Notes under the pieces: model-generated
Databases searched by the model: none
Seen by the model: the letters and a program-made list of their open reading frames with translations, nothing else
What the model was told of the DNA's origin: nothing
Shown: positions 29,109 through 39,254 of the stretch, in pieces
How the letters are laid out: each line of letters opens with the position of its first letter
Position numbering within the stretch: position 1 is the stretch's first letter
Position numbers and translations under genes: made by a program
From: an uncultured Pelagibacteraceae bacterium
GTDB lineage: Bacteria; Pseudomonadota; Alphaproteobacteria; Pelagibacterales; Pelagibacteraceae
Direction: 5' to 3'
NCBI GenBank assembly: GCA_902536925.1
Contig: CACAZL010000001.1
Span: 1 to 64,000, forward strand
Length of the DNA: 64,000 nt

Positions 29109-31979
29109 CTATGCTGCGTCTTCTTTAAATTCATCCATGCTTGGACATGTGCAGAATATATTTTTATCTCCATAAACATTGTCTACCCGGGCAACTGGAG
29201 GCCAAAATTTATTTTGTTTTAGAAAACTTGCAGGATATGCTGCTTCTTGTCTTGAATATTTATGTTCCCATACATCTGATGATAATTCAGTATCAGTGTG
29301 AGGAGCATTTTTAATCGGATTATCAATTTTATCAAATTCACCTGATTTAATTTTTTCAATTTCTTGTTTAATCTTAATTAAAGTGTCACAAAATCTGTCT
29401 ATTTCTAATAACCCTTCACTTTCTGTTGGCTCTATCATCATAGTGCCAGCAACGGGCCATGACATAGTTGGTGCGTGAAATCCAAAATCTATCATTCTTT
29501 TAGCGATATCTTCTTCTGTTACCCCTGTTTCAGATTTAATATTTCTAATATCAATTATGCACTCATGTGCAACATTGCCATTTGCACCTTTGTATAAAAT
29601 CGGAAAGTGATCTTTTAGTCTGTGAGCAATATAATTTGCGTTTAAAATTGCAACTTGAGTAGCAAGCTTTAATCCTGCTGATCCCATCATTTTAATATAC
29701 ATCCAAGAGATTGATAGAATACTTGAGCTACCCCAAGGAGCTGCTGATACTGCTCCAATTCCACTTGTTGGTCCACAATCTTTTATTACTGGATGATTAG
29801 GCAGATAAACTTGTAAATGTTTTTTACAAGCTATAGGTCCCATTCCAGGTCCACCACCACCGTGAGGAATACAAAATGTTTTATGCAGATTAATATGACA
29901 AACATCTGGACCAAAATTTCCAGGCTTTGCAACTCCAACAAGGGCATTTAAATTTGCTCCATCCATATAGACCTGTCCACCATGTGTATGAACTAACTCG
30001 CAAATATCTGTTATTTTTTCCTCAAATACTCCATGGGTAGATGGGTAAGTTACCATTAAAGCTGCGAGATTTTCTGAATGTTGCTCTACTTTTTTCTTTA
30101 AATCATCGAAATCTACGTTTCCCTCTTTATCACAATTAACGACAACCACTTTCATTCCAACCATTTGTGCGCTTGCTGGATTTGTACCATGTGCCGAACT
30201 TGGGATTAAACATATATTACGATGAGCTTCATCTCTATCTAAGTGGTACTTTCTTATAACCATTAGACCTGCATATTCTCCTTGAGCGCCTGCATTAGGT
30301 TGTAAAGAAACACCGGAAAAACCTGTTATAGATCTCAACCAATTTTTTAAATCAGTAAACAAATCTCTAAAACCTTCCATTTGTTCAACTGGAACAAAAG
30401 GATGAGGTTCTGCAAATTCTTTCCAAGAAATCGGGATCATTTCAGCAGCAGCATTTAACTTCATTGTGCACGAACCAAGTGCTATCATAGTTCTATTCAA
30501 TGCTATATCCTTATCCTCTAGCTTTTTAAGATATCTAAGCATTTCAGTTTCTGAATGATATAAGTTAAAAATTGGATGCTCTAAATATTTTGAAGTTCTT
30601 AATAAATTTTTTGGTAAATTAGGTAATTTAACTGAAGGATCCTCTTTTTTTATTGATTCTGCAGCATTAAAAATTTTTAATAATTGATTTACTCTATAAA
30701 CGTTTTTTCTTTCATCAAAAGAAACAGCAAGCATTTCAGAATTTACTTTTCGTATATTAACTTTCTGATTTAGAGCATTTTTATATATTTGATCAGTCTT
30801 TTCTTTGGTAATAATTGTAACAGTATCAAAAAAATAATCAGAATAAATTTCATAACCTGACTGTTTTATTTTATCAGCAAAACTTTTTGCTAATTGAGAA
30901 ACTCTTTCGGAAATATTTTTAATTCCATCTGGACCATGATAAATAGCATATGCTGCTGAAACAATTGCTAATAAAGCTTGTGCAGTACAAATATTGCTTG
31001 TCGCCTTATCTCTTCTAATGTGTTGCTCTCTAGTTTGTAAAGATAATCTGTATGCCTTGTTACCATGTCTATCAACTGACACACCAACAATTCTACCAGG
31101 CATCGATCTCTTATACTCGTCTTTAGTTGCAAAAAATGCTGCATGTGGACCTCCATACCCCATCGGTATTCCAAATCGCTGAGAGCTTCCTACTGCAATA
31201 TCAGCACCAAGTTCTCTTGGTGTTTTTAATTTTGCTAAAGCTAATAAATCACAAGCTAATACAGCTTTACCGTTTTTTTTATGAATTTTGCTAATTGCTT
31301 CACTTGGGTCTTTAATATCTCCTAAAGTTCCAGGATATTGTAAAATTCCACAAACTAGATCTTCTTTTAATTGATCTAAAACTTCATCTTCTTTCCCAAC
31401 TAAAACTTTTAAACCCATTGGTTCAGCTCTAGTTTGAATTACATTTATTGTTTGAGGATGGCAATCCTCAGATACAAAAACTAAATTACTATTTTTTTTA
31501 TTTAATCTATGACTAAGACCCATGGCTTCTGCTGCTGCTGTACCTTCATCCAATAAAGAAGCATTAGCGATATCCATTCCAGTAAAATCAACAATCATTT
31601 GTTGAAAGTTTAATAACATCTCAAGTCTTCCTTGAGCTACTTCAGGCTGATAAGGTGTATATGATGTATACCAACCTGGATTTTCTAAAATATTTCTTAA
31701 AATTACATATGGCGTATAAGTTCCATAATAACCCATTCCAATAAAATTTGAGTAAACTTGATTTTTTTTTGAAATTGCTCTTAATTTTCTTAACGCCTCA
31801 TATTCTGAATTAGACTCTCCAATATTAAGCTCACCTTTAAACATTATTTTTTCTGGAACAGTGTTATTCATTAAATCATCTATTGATTGATAATTTAATT
31901 CTTTTAACATTTTTGATTGATCCTCTTTAGAAGGTCCAATGTGTCTTTTTATAAAATCTTTTTCTGAATTTGGTAACAT
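29109..31979 (-). CDS. gcvP: Glycine dehydrogenase (decarboxylating), single-chain P protein
   Basis: FIKRHIGPSKEDQ; INLHKTFCIPHGGGGPGMGPI (PLP lysine); 956 aa. Confidence 0.97.
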   Translation of the reverse strand: MLPNSEKDFIKRHIGPSKEDQSKMLKELNYQSIDDLMNNTVPEKIMFKGELNIGESNSEYEALRKLRAISKKNQVYSNFIGMGYYGTYTPYVILRNILENPGWYTSYTPYQPEVAQGRLEMLLNFQQMIVDFTGMDIANASLLDEGTAAAEAMGLSHRLNKKNSNLVFVSEDCHPQTINVIQTRAEPMGLKVLVGKEDEVLDQLKEDLVCGILQYPGTLGDIKDPSEAISKIHKKNGKAVLACDLLALAKLKTPRELGADIAVGSSQRFGIPMGYGGPHAAFFATKDEYKRSMPGRIVGVSVDRHGNKAYRLSLQTREQHIRRDKATSNICTAQALLAIVSAAYAIYHGPDGIKNISERVSQLAKSFADKIKQSGYEIYSDYFFDTVTIITKEKTDQIYKNALNQKVNIRKVNSEMLAVSFDERKNVYRVNQLLKIFNAAESIKKEDPSVKLPNLPKNLLRTSKYLEHPIFNLYHSETEMLRYLKKLEDKDIALNRTMIALGSCTMKLNAAAEMIPISWKEFAEPHPFVPVEQMEGFRDLFTDLKNWLRSITGFSGVSLQPNAGAQGEYAGLMVIRKYHLDRDEAHRNICLIPSSAHGTNPASAQMVGMKVVVVNCDKEGNVDFDDLKKKVEQHSENLAALMVTYPSTHGVFEEKITDICELVHTHGGQVYMDGANLNALVGVAKPGNFGPDVCHINLHKTFCIPHGGGGPGMGPIACKKHLQVYLPNHPVIKDCGPTSGIGAVSAAPWGSSSILSISWMYIKMMGSAGLKLATQVAILNANYIAHRLKDHFPILYKGANGNVAHECIIDIRNIKSETGVTEEDIAKRMIDFGFHAPTMSWPVAGTMMIEPTESEGLLEIDRFCDTLIKIKQEIEKIKSGEFDKIDNPIKNAPHTDTELSSDVWEHKYSRQEAAYPASFLKQNKFWPPVARVDNVYGDKNIFCTCPSMDEFKEDAA

Positions 31980-32359
31980 TATGCTGATGTCTCCTTCGCA
32001 AATTTTTCATATTCTTCTTTACTCATAAGACTATCCATTTCAGATTTGTCTTTTATTTTAAGTTTAAAAAACCATGCAGACTCTTCTGGGTCTTCATTTA
32101 TTTTTGATGGATCATCAACTATCATTTGATTTGTATCTATAACTTCTCCACTAACAGGAGTGTAAACATCACTAGCAGCTTTCGTTGACTCAACCACTCC
32201 AGCAGTTCCATCTTTATCAACATTTGAACCTTTCTCTGGGAGTTCAGCAAATACTATATCCCCAAGCATTTCTGTTGCATGCTTAGTTATTCCAATCGTA
32301 ACTTCTTCTCCATCTAGTTTAATCCACTCATGTTCTTTTGAATATTTAACTTCAGACAT
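31979..32359 (-). CDS. gcvH: Glycine cleavage system H protein
   Basis: [17 protein letters not shown]; lipoyl motif [20 protein letters not shown]. Confidence 0.96.
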   Translation of the reverse strand: MSEVKYSKEHEWIKLDGEEVTIGITKHATEMLGDIVFAELPEKGSNVDKDGTAGVVESTKAASDVYTPVSGEVIDTNQMIVDDPSKINEDPEESAWFFKLKIKDKSEMDSLMSKEEYEKFAKETSA

Positions 32360-33458
32360 TAATTTCCCCTTTTACGTAATTTTTTTTATAAAACGGTAAG
32401 TTACAAATATTTGCAGGAATTTTTTTTCCTCTAACTTCAAGAAATATTTTTGTATTTACAGTTGAATAACTATTATCGACATATCCCATTGCTATTGGAT
32501 GTTCAACGCTTGGTCCAAATGTGCCACTTGTTACTTTACCAATTTCTTGATTTTTATCATTGTAAATTTTGGTATTTCCTCTAGCAATTACTTTGCTGTC
32601 TGGTTTTATACCAACTCTTAATTTTTTTACTCCACTTTGGAATTGGTTTTTTAAAACTTCTGATCCAACAAATTCAGTCTCAATTCTGCTCTTAGGTATT
32701 GCCCATTTTAGATTAGCTTCGATAGGACTTGTATCGTTGTCTAAATCATTTCCATACAAGCACAGTCCGGCTTCCATTCTTAATGTATCTCTTGCTCCTA
32801 AACCAATCAATTTAGATCCATTTTCTATCAAACTTTCTACAAAAGTTTCAGCATCACTATGTTTTATAGAAATTTCAAATCCATCCTCACCAGTATATCC
32901 TGATCTAGTTATGTATACTTTTTCATTTTTATAGACATAGTTGTTTCCGTTCATAAATTTTAGACTGTCACAACCAGGTATAACTTTATTTAAAACATTT
33001 TTTGCTTCGGGGCCCTGTAATGCAATTAATGACAATGACTCGTCAAGATTTAATTTATATTGATTATCAAGTTTAGATTTTATTACTTCATAATCATTAT
33101 ACTTGCATGCAGCATTCAAGATAATTAAAAATCCATCAGATGTTTTGGTAATTATCAGATCGTCCTGAATTCCTCCTTTGTTATTCATTAAAAATGAATA
33201 CTTACTTTGATTAGTTTTCAATTTTTTCAAATCCGCAGGAAAAATCTTCTCAAGATCATTTGTAAGATCATCACCACCCGATATAAATAATTGACCCATA
33301 TGAGAAACATCAAAAATACCAGAGTGTGAACGTGTGTATTTATGCTCTTGTATAATTCCATCTTTATATTGGATGGGCATTTGATATCCAGCAAACTCTA
33401 CAAGCTTTGCGCCATACTTGATGTGGAGATTATTTAACGATGTTTTTTTTATACTCAT
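32352..33458 (-). CDS. gcvT: Glycine cleavage system T protein (aminomethyltransferase)
   Basis: [24 protein letters not shown]-like; [20 protein letters not shown]. Confidence 0.96.
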   Translation of the reverse strand: MSIKKTSLNNLHIKYGAKLVEFAGYQMPIQYKDGIIQEHKYTRSHSGIFDVSHMGQLFISGGDDLTNDLEKIFPADLKKLKTNQSKYSFLMNNKGGIQDDLIITKTSDGFLIILNAACKYNDYEVIKSKLDNQYKLNLDESLSLIALQGPEAKNVLNKVIPGCDSLKFMNGNNYVYKNEKVYITRSGYTGEDGFEISIKHSDAETFVESLIENGSKLIGLGARDTLRMEAGLCLYGNDLDNDTSPIEANLKWAIPKSRIETEFVGSEVLKNQFQSGVKKLRVGIKPDSKVIARGNTKIYNDKNQEIGKVTSGTFGPSVEHPIAMGYVDNSYSTVNTKIFLEVRGKKIPANICNLPFYKKNYVKGEINV

Positions 33459-33471
33459 ATTAACTCTTTAT

Positions 33472-33610
33472 GCCCCCTCTGTCTTTTTGCCTGAGAGATT
33501 TGCTCCTTCGGCGAGAATAATTCTCTTTCCAGAGTTAATATGTACGGTCCATTTGCCTGAGAGTTTCCGGGGTGGTTGCTCCTTCGGCGCTACAAAAGTA
33601 GTCTCTCCCG
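33472..33610 (-). promoter_or_regulatory. Tandem glycine riboswitch (two gcvT-type aptamers) in gcvT leader
   Basis: Minus strand: CGGGAGAGAC..GCGCCGAAGGAGCAACC..ACTCTCAGGCAAATGGACCGT (aptamer 1) then CTCTGGAAAGAGA..CGCCGAAGGAGCAAATCTCTCAGGCAAAAAGACAGAGG (aptamer 2). Confidence 0.95.
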
Positions 33611-33649
33611 TATGAATTCTTATAACATAACTAATATAAATTTATAGCT

Positions 33650-34522
33650 CTAATTTGTTGCACTTTTTTTTTTCATAAGTGAAAGAAATTGTATTAAAAC
33701 TGCAAATATCACTATTAAACCACCAATTAAAACGCTGGTTGGAGGATTTTCATTTATAAACATCCACGCCCAAAAAGGTCCTAAAACTGCCTCTGATAAC
33801 ATTATGATTCCAACTAAGGCTGAAGGTGTAGATCTTGCACCTATTGTAATAAAAATAAAACCAAAACCAAGTTGAAAAAAACCAGCTAAAAATCCCAAAA
33901 AAATGTCATTTAAAGATATAAAGATCGTTTTAGACATAAAATATCCAATGATCAAAGCAATAACGCCTGCAATAAATTGTAATGGAACCATATCTACAGT
34001 TGGAAATTTTCTAACTATTAAAATTAATGTTGCGAATGATATTGGCATAATAAAAGCAGCAATATTTCCACTCATTTGTCCAACTGTTAATGAGCTTCCA
34101 ACCATCAAAATTATTCCTGAAATTGCTAAAACTATAGAAGTTAATGTTATTAGGTTTATTTTTTCTTTTAAAAAGATATATCCAAAGGCTGCCAAAAATA
34201 ATGTTTGGGTTTGAATTATAAAATTAGTATTTGCTACAGTAGTATTATACATTGCAAAAACATAACCACTAAAGCCACACGCAAGTATAATGCCTCCAAT
34301 AAGACCAGGGATTCCAGATTTATAAAATGCTGAAATAAAATTTTGCTTATAACTAATAATTAGAAAGATCAGAACTACAATTATAAAAAAAACTGATCTC
34401 CAAAATAGAATCTGCCATAGAGTGGAACCTTCGAAAGATTTGACTATCAACCCTCCAAAACTTAAACTGAAAGCACCAAAAAAAATTAAAAGCGGCCCTG
34501 GTAACTTTGTAATTAAATTCAT
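33650..34522 (-). CDS. DMT/EamA-family permease
   Basis: About 10 hydrophobic segments; SEAVLGPFWAWMFINENPPTS. Confidence 0.85.
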   Translation of the reverse strand: MNLITKLPGPLLIFFGAFSLSFGGLIVKSFEGSTLWQILFWRSVFFIIVVLIFLIISYKQNFISAFYKSGIPGLIGGIILACGFSGYVFAMYNTTVANTNFIIQTQTLFLAAFGYIFLKEKINLITLTSIVLAISGIILMVGSSLTVGQMSGNIAAFIMPISFATLILIVRKFPTVDMVPLQFIAGVIALIIGYFMSKTIFISLNDIFLGFLAGFFQLGFGFIFITIGARSTPSALVGIIMLSEAVLGPFWAWMFINENPPTSVLIGGLIVIFAVLIQFLSLMKKKSATN

Positions 34523-35475
34523 TTAATTTGAGAAATAAGATTATTAGTCTCCATCTGATAAAGTTTATATAATGTTTCAGCATCCTCTAAGCTCACATCT
34601 TTAAATTTAATATTAGATCCTGGTGTTAATTGTACCAGTCGATCATAGTCAGCAGATATGACAGTTGCAATCTTCGGATACCCACCAATAGTCCCATGAT
34701 CTGATAACATAATTATTGGATCTCCAGCAGATGTTATTTGAATTACACCTTTTACCAAACCTTCAGATTTTATATTAGGATCAACGATATTTTCAATTTT
34801 TGTACCTTCTAATCTCATACCCATCCTGTCTGAAAGTTTTGTAATTTTAAAACTTTCTTTAAAGAATTTATTTTGTGAAAACTCAGAAAAATAATCATAG
34901 TTTGTGCCTTTAATGACCCTTATATTTTCAATAGTGCTACCAAAGTAATCAAGTTTTCTTTTGTTAAAAGAATTATTAATATCAATTATTTCAATTTCTA
35001 AATCTTTAGAAAATTTATTCCCGTTATTTGGTCCAATTTGAGCTTGTGTATTTATTGAACAGCTTCCCCAATAATAATCAACACCAAAAGTTCCATTAAT
35101 CGAAAAATATCCATAAACAGACTTGTTGGTTGAACGGATATCGACTTCATCACCATTTTTTAACAAATAACATTGGTAGGAATTACCATCAATAACACCC
35201 TCTTTTGTTATAATTTTAAATGACACATTTCCAGAAATACAAAAAAAAATATCTTTTCCAAAATACTTCAAATGCGGACCTTGATAAGCAAATTCTATTA
35301 CAGGTGAATTGTAATCGTTTTGTAGAAGCGAGTTTAACAATTGAAAATTTCTTTTATCCATCGCTCCACTAAAAGGAATACCAATATGGTATAAATTATT
35401 TCTTCCTAAGTCTTGATATGTGGTGTTGATACCAGCTCTTAAAATTTTAAAGTAGTTTCTATCTTTTGATTTCAT
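34519..35475 (-). CDS. pxpC: 5-oxoprolinase subunit C (biotin-dependent carboxyltransferase family)
   Basis: LRAGINTTYQDLGRNNLYHIGIPFSGAMDKRNFQLLNSLL; LSDHGTIGGYPKIATVI. Confidence 0.93.
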   Translation of the reverse strand: MKSKDRNYFKILRAGINTTYQDLGRNNLYHIGIPFSGAMDKRNFQLLNSLLQNDYNSPVIEFAYQGPHLKYFGKDIFFCISGNVSFKIITKEGVIDGNSYQCYLLKNGDEVDIRSTNKSVYGYFSINGTFGVDYYWGSCSINTQAQIGPNNGNKFSKDLEIEIIDINNSFNKRKLDYFGSTIENIRVIKGTNYDYFSEFSQNKFFKESFKITKLSDRMGMRLEGTKIENIVDPNIKSEGLVKGVIQITSAGDPIIMLSDHGTIGGYPKIATVISADYDRLVQLTPGSNIKFKDVSLEDAETLYKLYQMETNNLISQIK

Positions 35476-36133
35476 TATATTGATCTAAAGTTATTCGATA
35501 AAATTTTATTGTATCACCAGGATTAACTAGATTTGGGTTTGATTGATTAGATGAGTCGAAAATATTTTGTGGTGTATTTCCCAAAATATTCCATCCCCCA
35601 GGTGTCTCAAAAGAGTATATGTTGCAAAATTGTTCTGTTATTCCAACTGAGCCTTTTGGAACTTTAACTCTTGGTGTTTCTAATCTTTTTAATCTCATCT
35701 CCTGGTCGAGATCACCAAGAAAAGGCATGCCAGCAACAAATCCTGTCATATAACAAAAGTAATTTTTACTAAAAAATTTTTCTAGGATTATTTCTGATTT
35801 TAATTTTAATTTGTTTTCAACTCTTTCAATATCTAATGCAAAGTCATTATCACAACATACTGGAATTTCGATTAGGTTTTTTTCTAATTTATTGTTTTCT
35901 TTAATCTCTATATTTTCAATTTTTTTTTTTAAAGATAAAAAAGAATGTATATTTAAATCATATGAAATTATTAATTTATTATAAGATGGAGTTAAGTTTG
36001 TAATACCTTTTAAATTTAATTTTTTTATATGGTAAAAATATTTGATAACATTTGAATTAATTTCTTGATTTACATCACTTCCAAAGTCGCAATACAAAGC
36101 TGCGTCACCAAGATTTAATATATTTTTTATCAT
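35459..36133 (-). CDS. pxpB: 5-oxoprolinase subunit B (KipI-like)
   Basis: IPVCCDNDFALDIERV; YFCYMTGFVAGMPFLGDLDQEMRLKRLETPRVKVPKGSVGI; TPGGWNILGNTP. Confidence 0.93.
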   Translation of the reverse strand: MIKNILNLGDAALYCDFGSDVNQEINSNVIKYFYHIKKLNLKGITNLTPSYNKLIISYDLNIHSFLSLKKKIENIEIKENNKLEKNLIEIPVCCDNDFALDIERVENKLKLKSEIILEKFFSKNYFCYMTGFVAGMPFLGDLDQEMRLKRLETPRVKVPKGSVGITEQFCNIYSFETPGGWNILGNTPQNIFDSSNQSNPNLVNPGDTIKFYRITLDQYNEIKR

Positions 36134-36160
36134 ACCATGTTATACTTATGATTTGTTAGT

Positions 36161-36934
36161 ATGGAAATTAATATCAATTGTGATCTAGGTGAAAAATCAA
36201 AGCATCATTCTGATGAAAATGATCCAAAATTACTAGAAATTGTAAATTCAGCCAACGTTGCTTGTGGTTATCATGCTGGTGATGAAGATAGCATGAACCA
36301 AGTTGTAAAAATTTGTAAGAAAAACGGTGTTAGTATAGGAGCACATCCATCATTTAATGATCCCGAAAACTTTGGACGTAAAAGACTAAATTTATCATCA
36401 GACGAAATAAATAAATTATTAATTGATCAATATGAAATTTTACAAAATATAGCTAATAAACATGGTGAGATTGTTACCCATATTAAACCACACGGTGCAT
36501 TAAATAATATGGCTTGCGAAGATATTGAGCTTGCAACTATCATTGCAAAATCAATTTGCAATTTTAACAAAGATTTAATCTATTTAGTACCGACAGGTTC
36601 AAAGATGGAAGAGGCAGCAAAGAAATTTGATATGAGGATAGCATGTGAAATTTTTGCTGATAGAAATTATGAAGATAATGGAAACTTAGTATCTAGAAAA
36701 GAGCCTCATGCACTTATTACAGATCCAGAAAAAGCAAAAAGTCACGTTTTAAGCATGGTTCAGAACCAAGCCATAAATTGTCACAGCGGAAAGCAAATAC
36801 CTTGTGAAATAGACTCTGTATGCATACATGGTGATAATGCAAGTTCTCTAGCTACAGCTATATCTATAAAAAATAATTTAATAGATAATGGCTTAGAACT
36901 AAAAACACTAACTAATTTAAGGAAATTTAAATAA
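36161..36934 (+). CDS. pxpA: 5-oxoprolinase subunit A (LamB/YcsF family)
   Basis: ININCDLGEKSKHHSDENDPKLLEIVNSANVACGYHAGDEDSM; GAHPSFNDPENFGR; CIHGDNASSLATA. Confidence 0.95.
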   Translation: MEININCDLGEKSKHHSDENDPKLLEIVNSANVACGYHAGDEDSMNQVVKICKKNGVSIGAHPSFNDPENFGRKRLNLSSDEINKLLIDQYEILQNIANKHGEIVTHIKPHGALNNMACEDIELATIIAKSICNFNKDLIYLVPTGSKMEEAAKKFDMRIACEIFADRNYEDNGNLVSRKEPHALITDPEKAKSHVLSMVQNQAINCHSGKQIPCEIDSVCIHGDNASSLATAISIKNNLIDNGLELKTLTNLRKFK

Positions 36935-37422
36935 TGATAAAGAAGATATTTTTTTCAATGTTCTTTTTAATATTTTTAGCAGGAACGTCTTTTGCTGCTG
37001 GATCTAGTAGCGATTCTGGATCAACAGAAAGCCATTATGATAAGGCAGTGAAATTGATTAAAGCTGCAAAAAAATTAGAAAAAAAAGGTAAAACAGAGAA
37101 AGCAATTAAAAGATACGAAAGAGCAATTAAATTTTTAGTAAAGTCAAATAAGATGAATCCAAATAAAGCAGACACATTAAATTATCTTGGGTTTGCAACA
37201 AGAAAAACTGGTGATTTTGAAAATGGTGAGAAATATTATCTTCAAGGTTTAGCTATCGAGCCAAATCACATTGGAATTAACGAATATCTTGGTGAATTAT
37301 ATGTTGCAACAAATAGGATGAATTTAGCAAAAGAAAGATTGGGTGTTCTAAAGGGATGTAATTGTGAGGAATACAAGCAGCTAAAAGGTGTTATAGACGG
37401 ATCTAAAAAATCAAAATACTAG
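36934..37422 (+). CDS. Secreted TPR-repeat protein
   Basis: Signal peptide FFSMFFLIFLAGTSFAAG; TPR-like repeats (KAIKRYERAIKFL..., ADTLNYLGFATRKTGDFENGEKYYLQGLAIEPN). Confidence 0.8.
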   Translation: MIKKIFFSMFFLIFLAGTSFAAGSSSDSGSTESHYDKAVKLIKAAKKLEKKGKTEKAIKRYERAIKFLVKSNKMNPNKADTLNYLGFATRKTGDFENGEKYYLQGLAIEPNHIGINEYLGELYVATNRMNLAKERLGVLKGCNCEEYKQLKGVIDGSKKSKY

Positions 37423-38729
37423 TTTATATTTTTTATCATTTGTTCGGGCATCCAAAGAGCAATTTCTGGAAATATCACAACCAAAATAACAGCAAAAATC
37501 ATTAGCAAGAAGAGTGGAAACGCGCTTCTTGCTATATAACCCATATCTTTATTAGCCATACCCTGGAGAACAAAAAGATTAAAACCAACCGGCGGCGTGA
37601 TCTGAGCCATTTCGACGACAATAACTAGAAAAACACCAAACCAAATCATATCAAAACCTGCTTGTCTAATCATTGGTTCAATTATAGCCATTGTTAAAAC
37701 TACAGCGGAGATACCATCAAGAAACATTCCAAGAATTATATAAAAGATCATTAAAACAAAAATTAAAACATAAGGAGAAAGTTCCATTCCTTCAATCCAT
37801 AGAGCAAGATTTCTTGGCAATCCTGTAAAACCCATTGCCAAAGATAAAAAAGTTGCTCCAGCTAATATAAAAGCTATCATGCAAGAAGTTTTAGTAGCAC
37901 CCAAGAGAGATTCTTTAAATGTTTTTAAAGATAAACTCTTTTGAAAGTATGATAAAATTAATGCACCTACTACACCCAAAGAAGCTGCTTCAGTTGCGGT
38001 TGCTATACCAGTATAAATTGAGCCAATAACTGAAACTATTAATAATATTACAGGTATCAGTTTTCCTGATTTCCTTACCTTTTCCATAAGTGAGAAGTCT
38101 TGTTTAAAAGTAGGCATGGATTTTTTATTTATTGCCGACCAAATCATTACATATGTCATAAAGATCAACGCAATCATTATTCCTGGTAAAATTCCTGCAA
38201 TAAATAGTTTTGCTATAGACTCTTGGACAGTCACGCCATAAATAATTAAAATAATTGAAGGTGGAATTAGAAGACCCAGCGTTCCAGAACCAGCTAAACT
38301 TCCAAGTAAAATACTTTCTGGATATTTTCTTTTTCTTAGTTCTGGAATAGACATTTTTCCTACTGTGGCTACAGTTGCTGCAGAAGATCCAGAAATAGCT
38401 GCAAATAAAGCACATCCAACTACATTAACATGCACTAAGCCACCGGGTAGTTTCTGCATCCATGGGGATAATCCTTCAAATAAATTTTCAGATAACTTCG
38501 TCCGAAATAAAATTTCACCCATCCAAACAAATAAAGGGAGTGCAGTTAAAGTCCATGAGGATGAGGCTCCCCAAATTGTTGTTGCCATCGCATCTCCAAC
38601 TGGCCTTGTGGTGAACAGCATCATTCCTATAGATGAGACACCAACCATGCTTATAGCAACCCAAATTCCTGAGCCTAAAAATATCAAGAGAACACTTATG
38701 AAAAATATAGTAAGTAAAATTTCAGTCAT
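37419..38729 (-). CDS. dctM: TRAP transporter large permease (DctM-like)
   Basis: ISGSSAATVATVGKMSIPELRKRKY; GSLAGSGTLGLLIPPSIILIIYG; ITPPVGFNLFVLQG. Confidence 0.94.
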   Translation of the reverse strand: MTEILLTIFFISVLLIFLGSGIWVAISMVGVSSIGMMLFTTRPVGDAMATTIWGASSSWTLTALPLFVWMGEILFRTKLSENLFEGLSPWMQKLPGGLVHVNVVGCALFAAISGSSAATVATVGKMSIPELRKRKYPESILLGSLAGSGTLGLLIPPSIILIIYGVTVQESIAKLFIAGILPGIMIALIFMTYVMIWSAINKKSMPTFKQDFSLMEKVRKSGKLIPVILLIVSVIGSIYTGIATATEAASLGVVGALILSYFQKSLSLKTFKESLLGATKTSCMIAFILAGATFLSLAMGFTGLPRNLALWIEGMELSPYVLIFVLMIFYIILGMFLDGISAVVLTMAIIEPMIRQAGFDMIWFGVFLVIVVEMAQITPPVGFNLFVLQGMANKDMGYIARSAFPLFLLMIFAVILVVIFPEIALWMPEQMIKNIN

Positions 38730-39213
38730 TTTTTTTTGTTTGTATGTTCAAAACTAATTGATGAGATACACATATGAAAAATATTAGTGATCCTAAAGCA
38801 ACACTAGTTTGTGGTATCCAAATTAAAATTTCGTCAGCTCCTTCACTTCTCTCTTGAAATTCATAAGATATTTTTAGCATTTTCAAAAAATAGAATGCTA
38901 AATAACCAGAAAATATAGTTGCAACTATCAAACTCCATAATTCCAAAAATCTCTTTTTAATCCCAGTAGCTTTTTCTAAAAATAAAGTAATTCTAATGTG
39001 ACCACCTTCTACAAAAGTATAAGATAAAGCAAAAAAAGATGAGGCAGCCATACAATATCCAGAATATTCAGCTAGGCCTCTTATATAAAAACCAAATATT
39101 CTTGATGAAATTCCAATTAAAATAAAAACTGCAACCAAAATAAGAAAGAATGCAGCGATATAGCCTGAGTAACTATAAAGATTATTTAAAAATTTATTGA
39201 CTTTATTAAACAT
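38722..39213 (-). CDS. dctQ: TRAP transporter small permease (DctQ-like)
   Basis: Four-TM; AEYSGYCMAASSFFALSYTFVEGGHIRITLFLEK; next to dctM. Confidence 0.9.
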   Translation of the reverse strand: MFNKVNKFLNNLYSYSGYIAAFFLILVAVFILIGISSRIFGFYIRGLAEYSGYCMAASSFFALSYTFVEGGHIRITLFLEKATGIKKRFLELWSLIVATIFSGYLAFYFLKMLKISYEFQERSEGADEILIWIPQTSVALGSLIFFICVSHQLVLNIQTKKND

Positions 39214-39215
39214 AT

Positions 39216-39242
39216 AAAAAGGCCGTTTAATACGGCCTTTTT
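39216..39242 (-). terminator. Intrinsic terminator/attenuator between dctP and dctQ
   Basis: AAAAAGGCCGT-ttaat-ACGGCCTTTTT perfect stem with flanking A/T tracts. Confidence 0.85.
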
Positions 39243-39254
39243 AATTATAATGAT

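Noticed and set aside
33418-33615. 65-aa plus-strand ORF
   Set aside because: Coincides with the antisense of the tandem glycine riboswitch; structured RNA explains the sequence
38365-38757. 130-aa plus-strand ORF
   Set aside because: Antisense to dctM; composition is a shadow of the real gene
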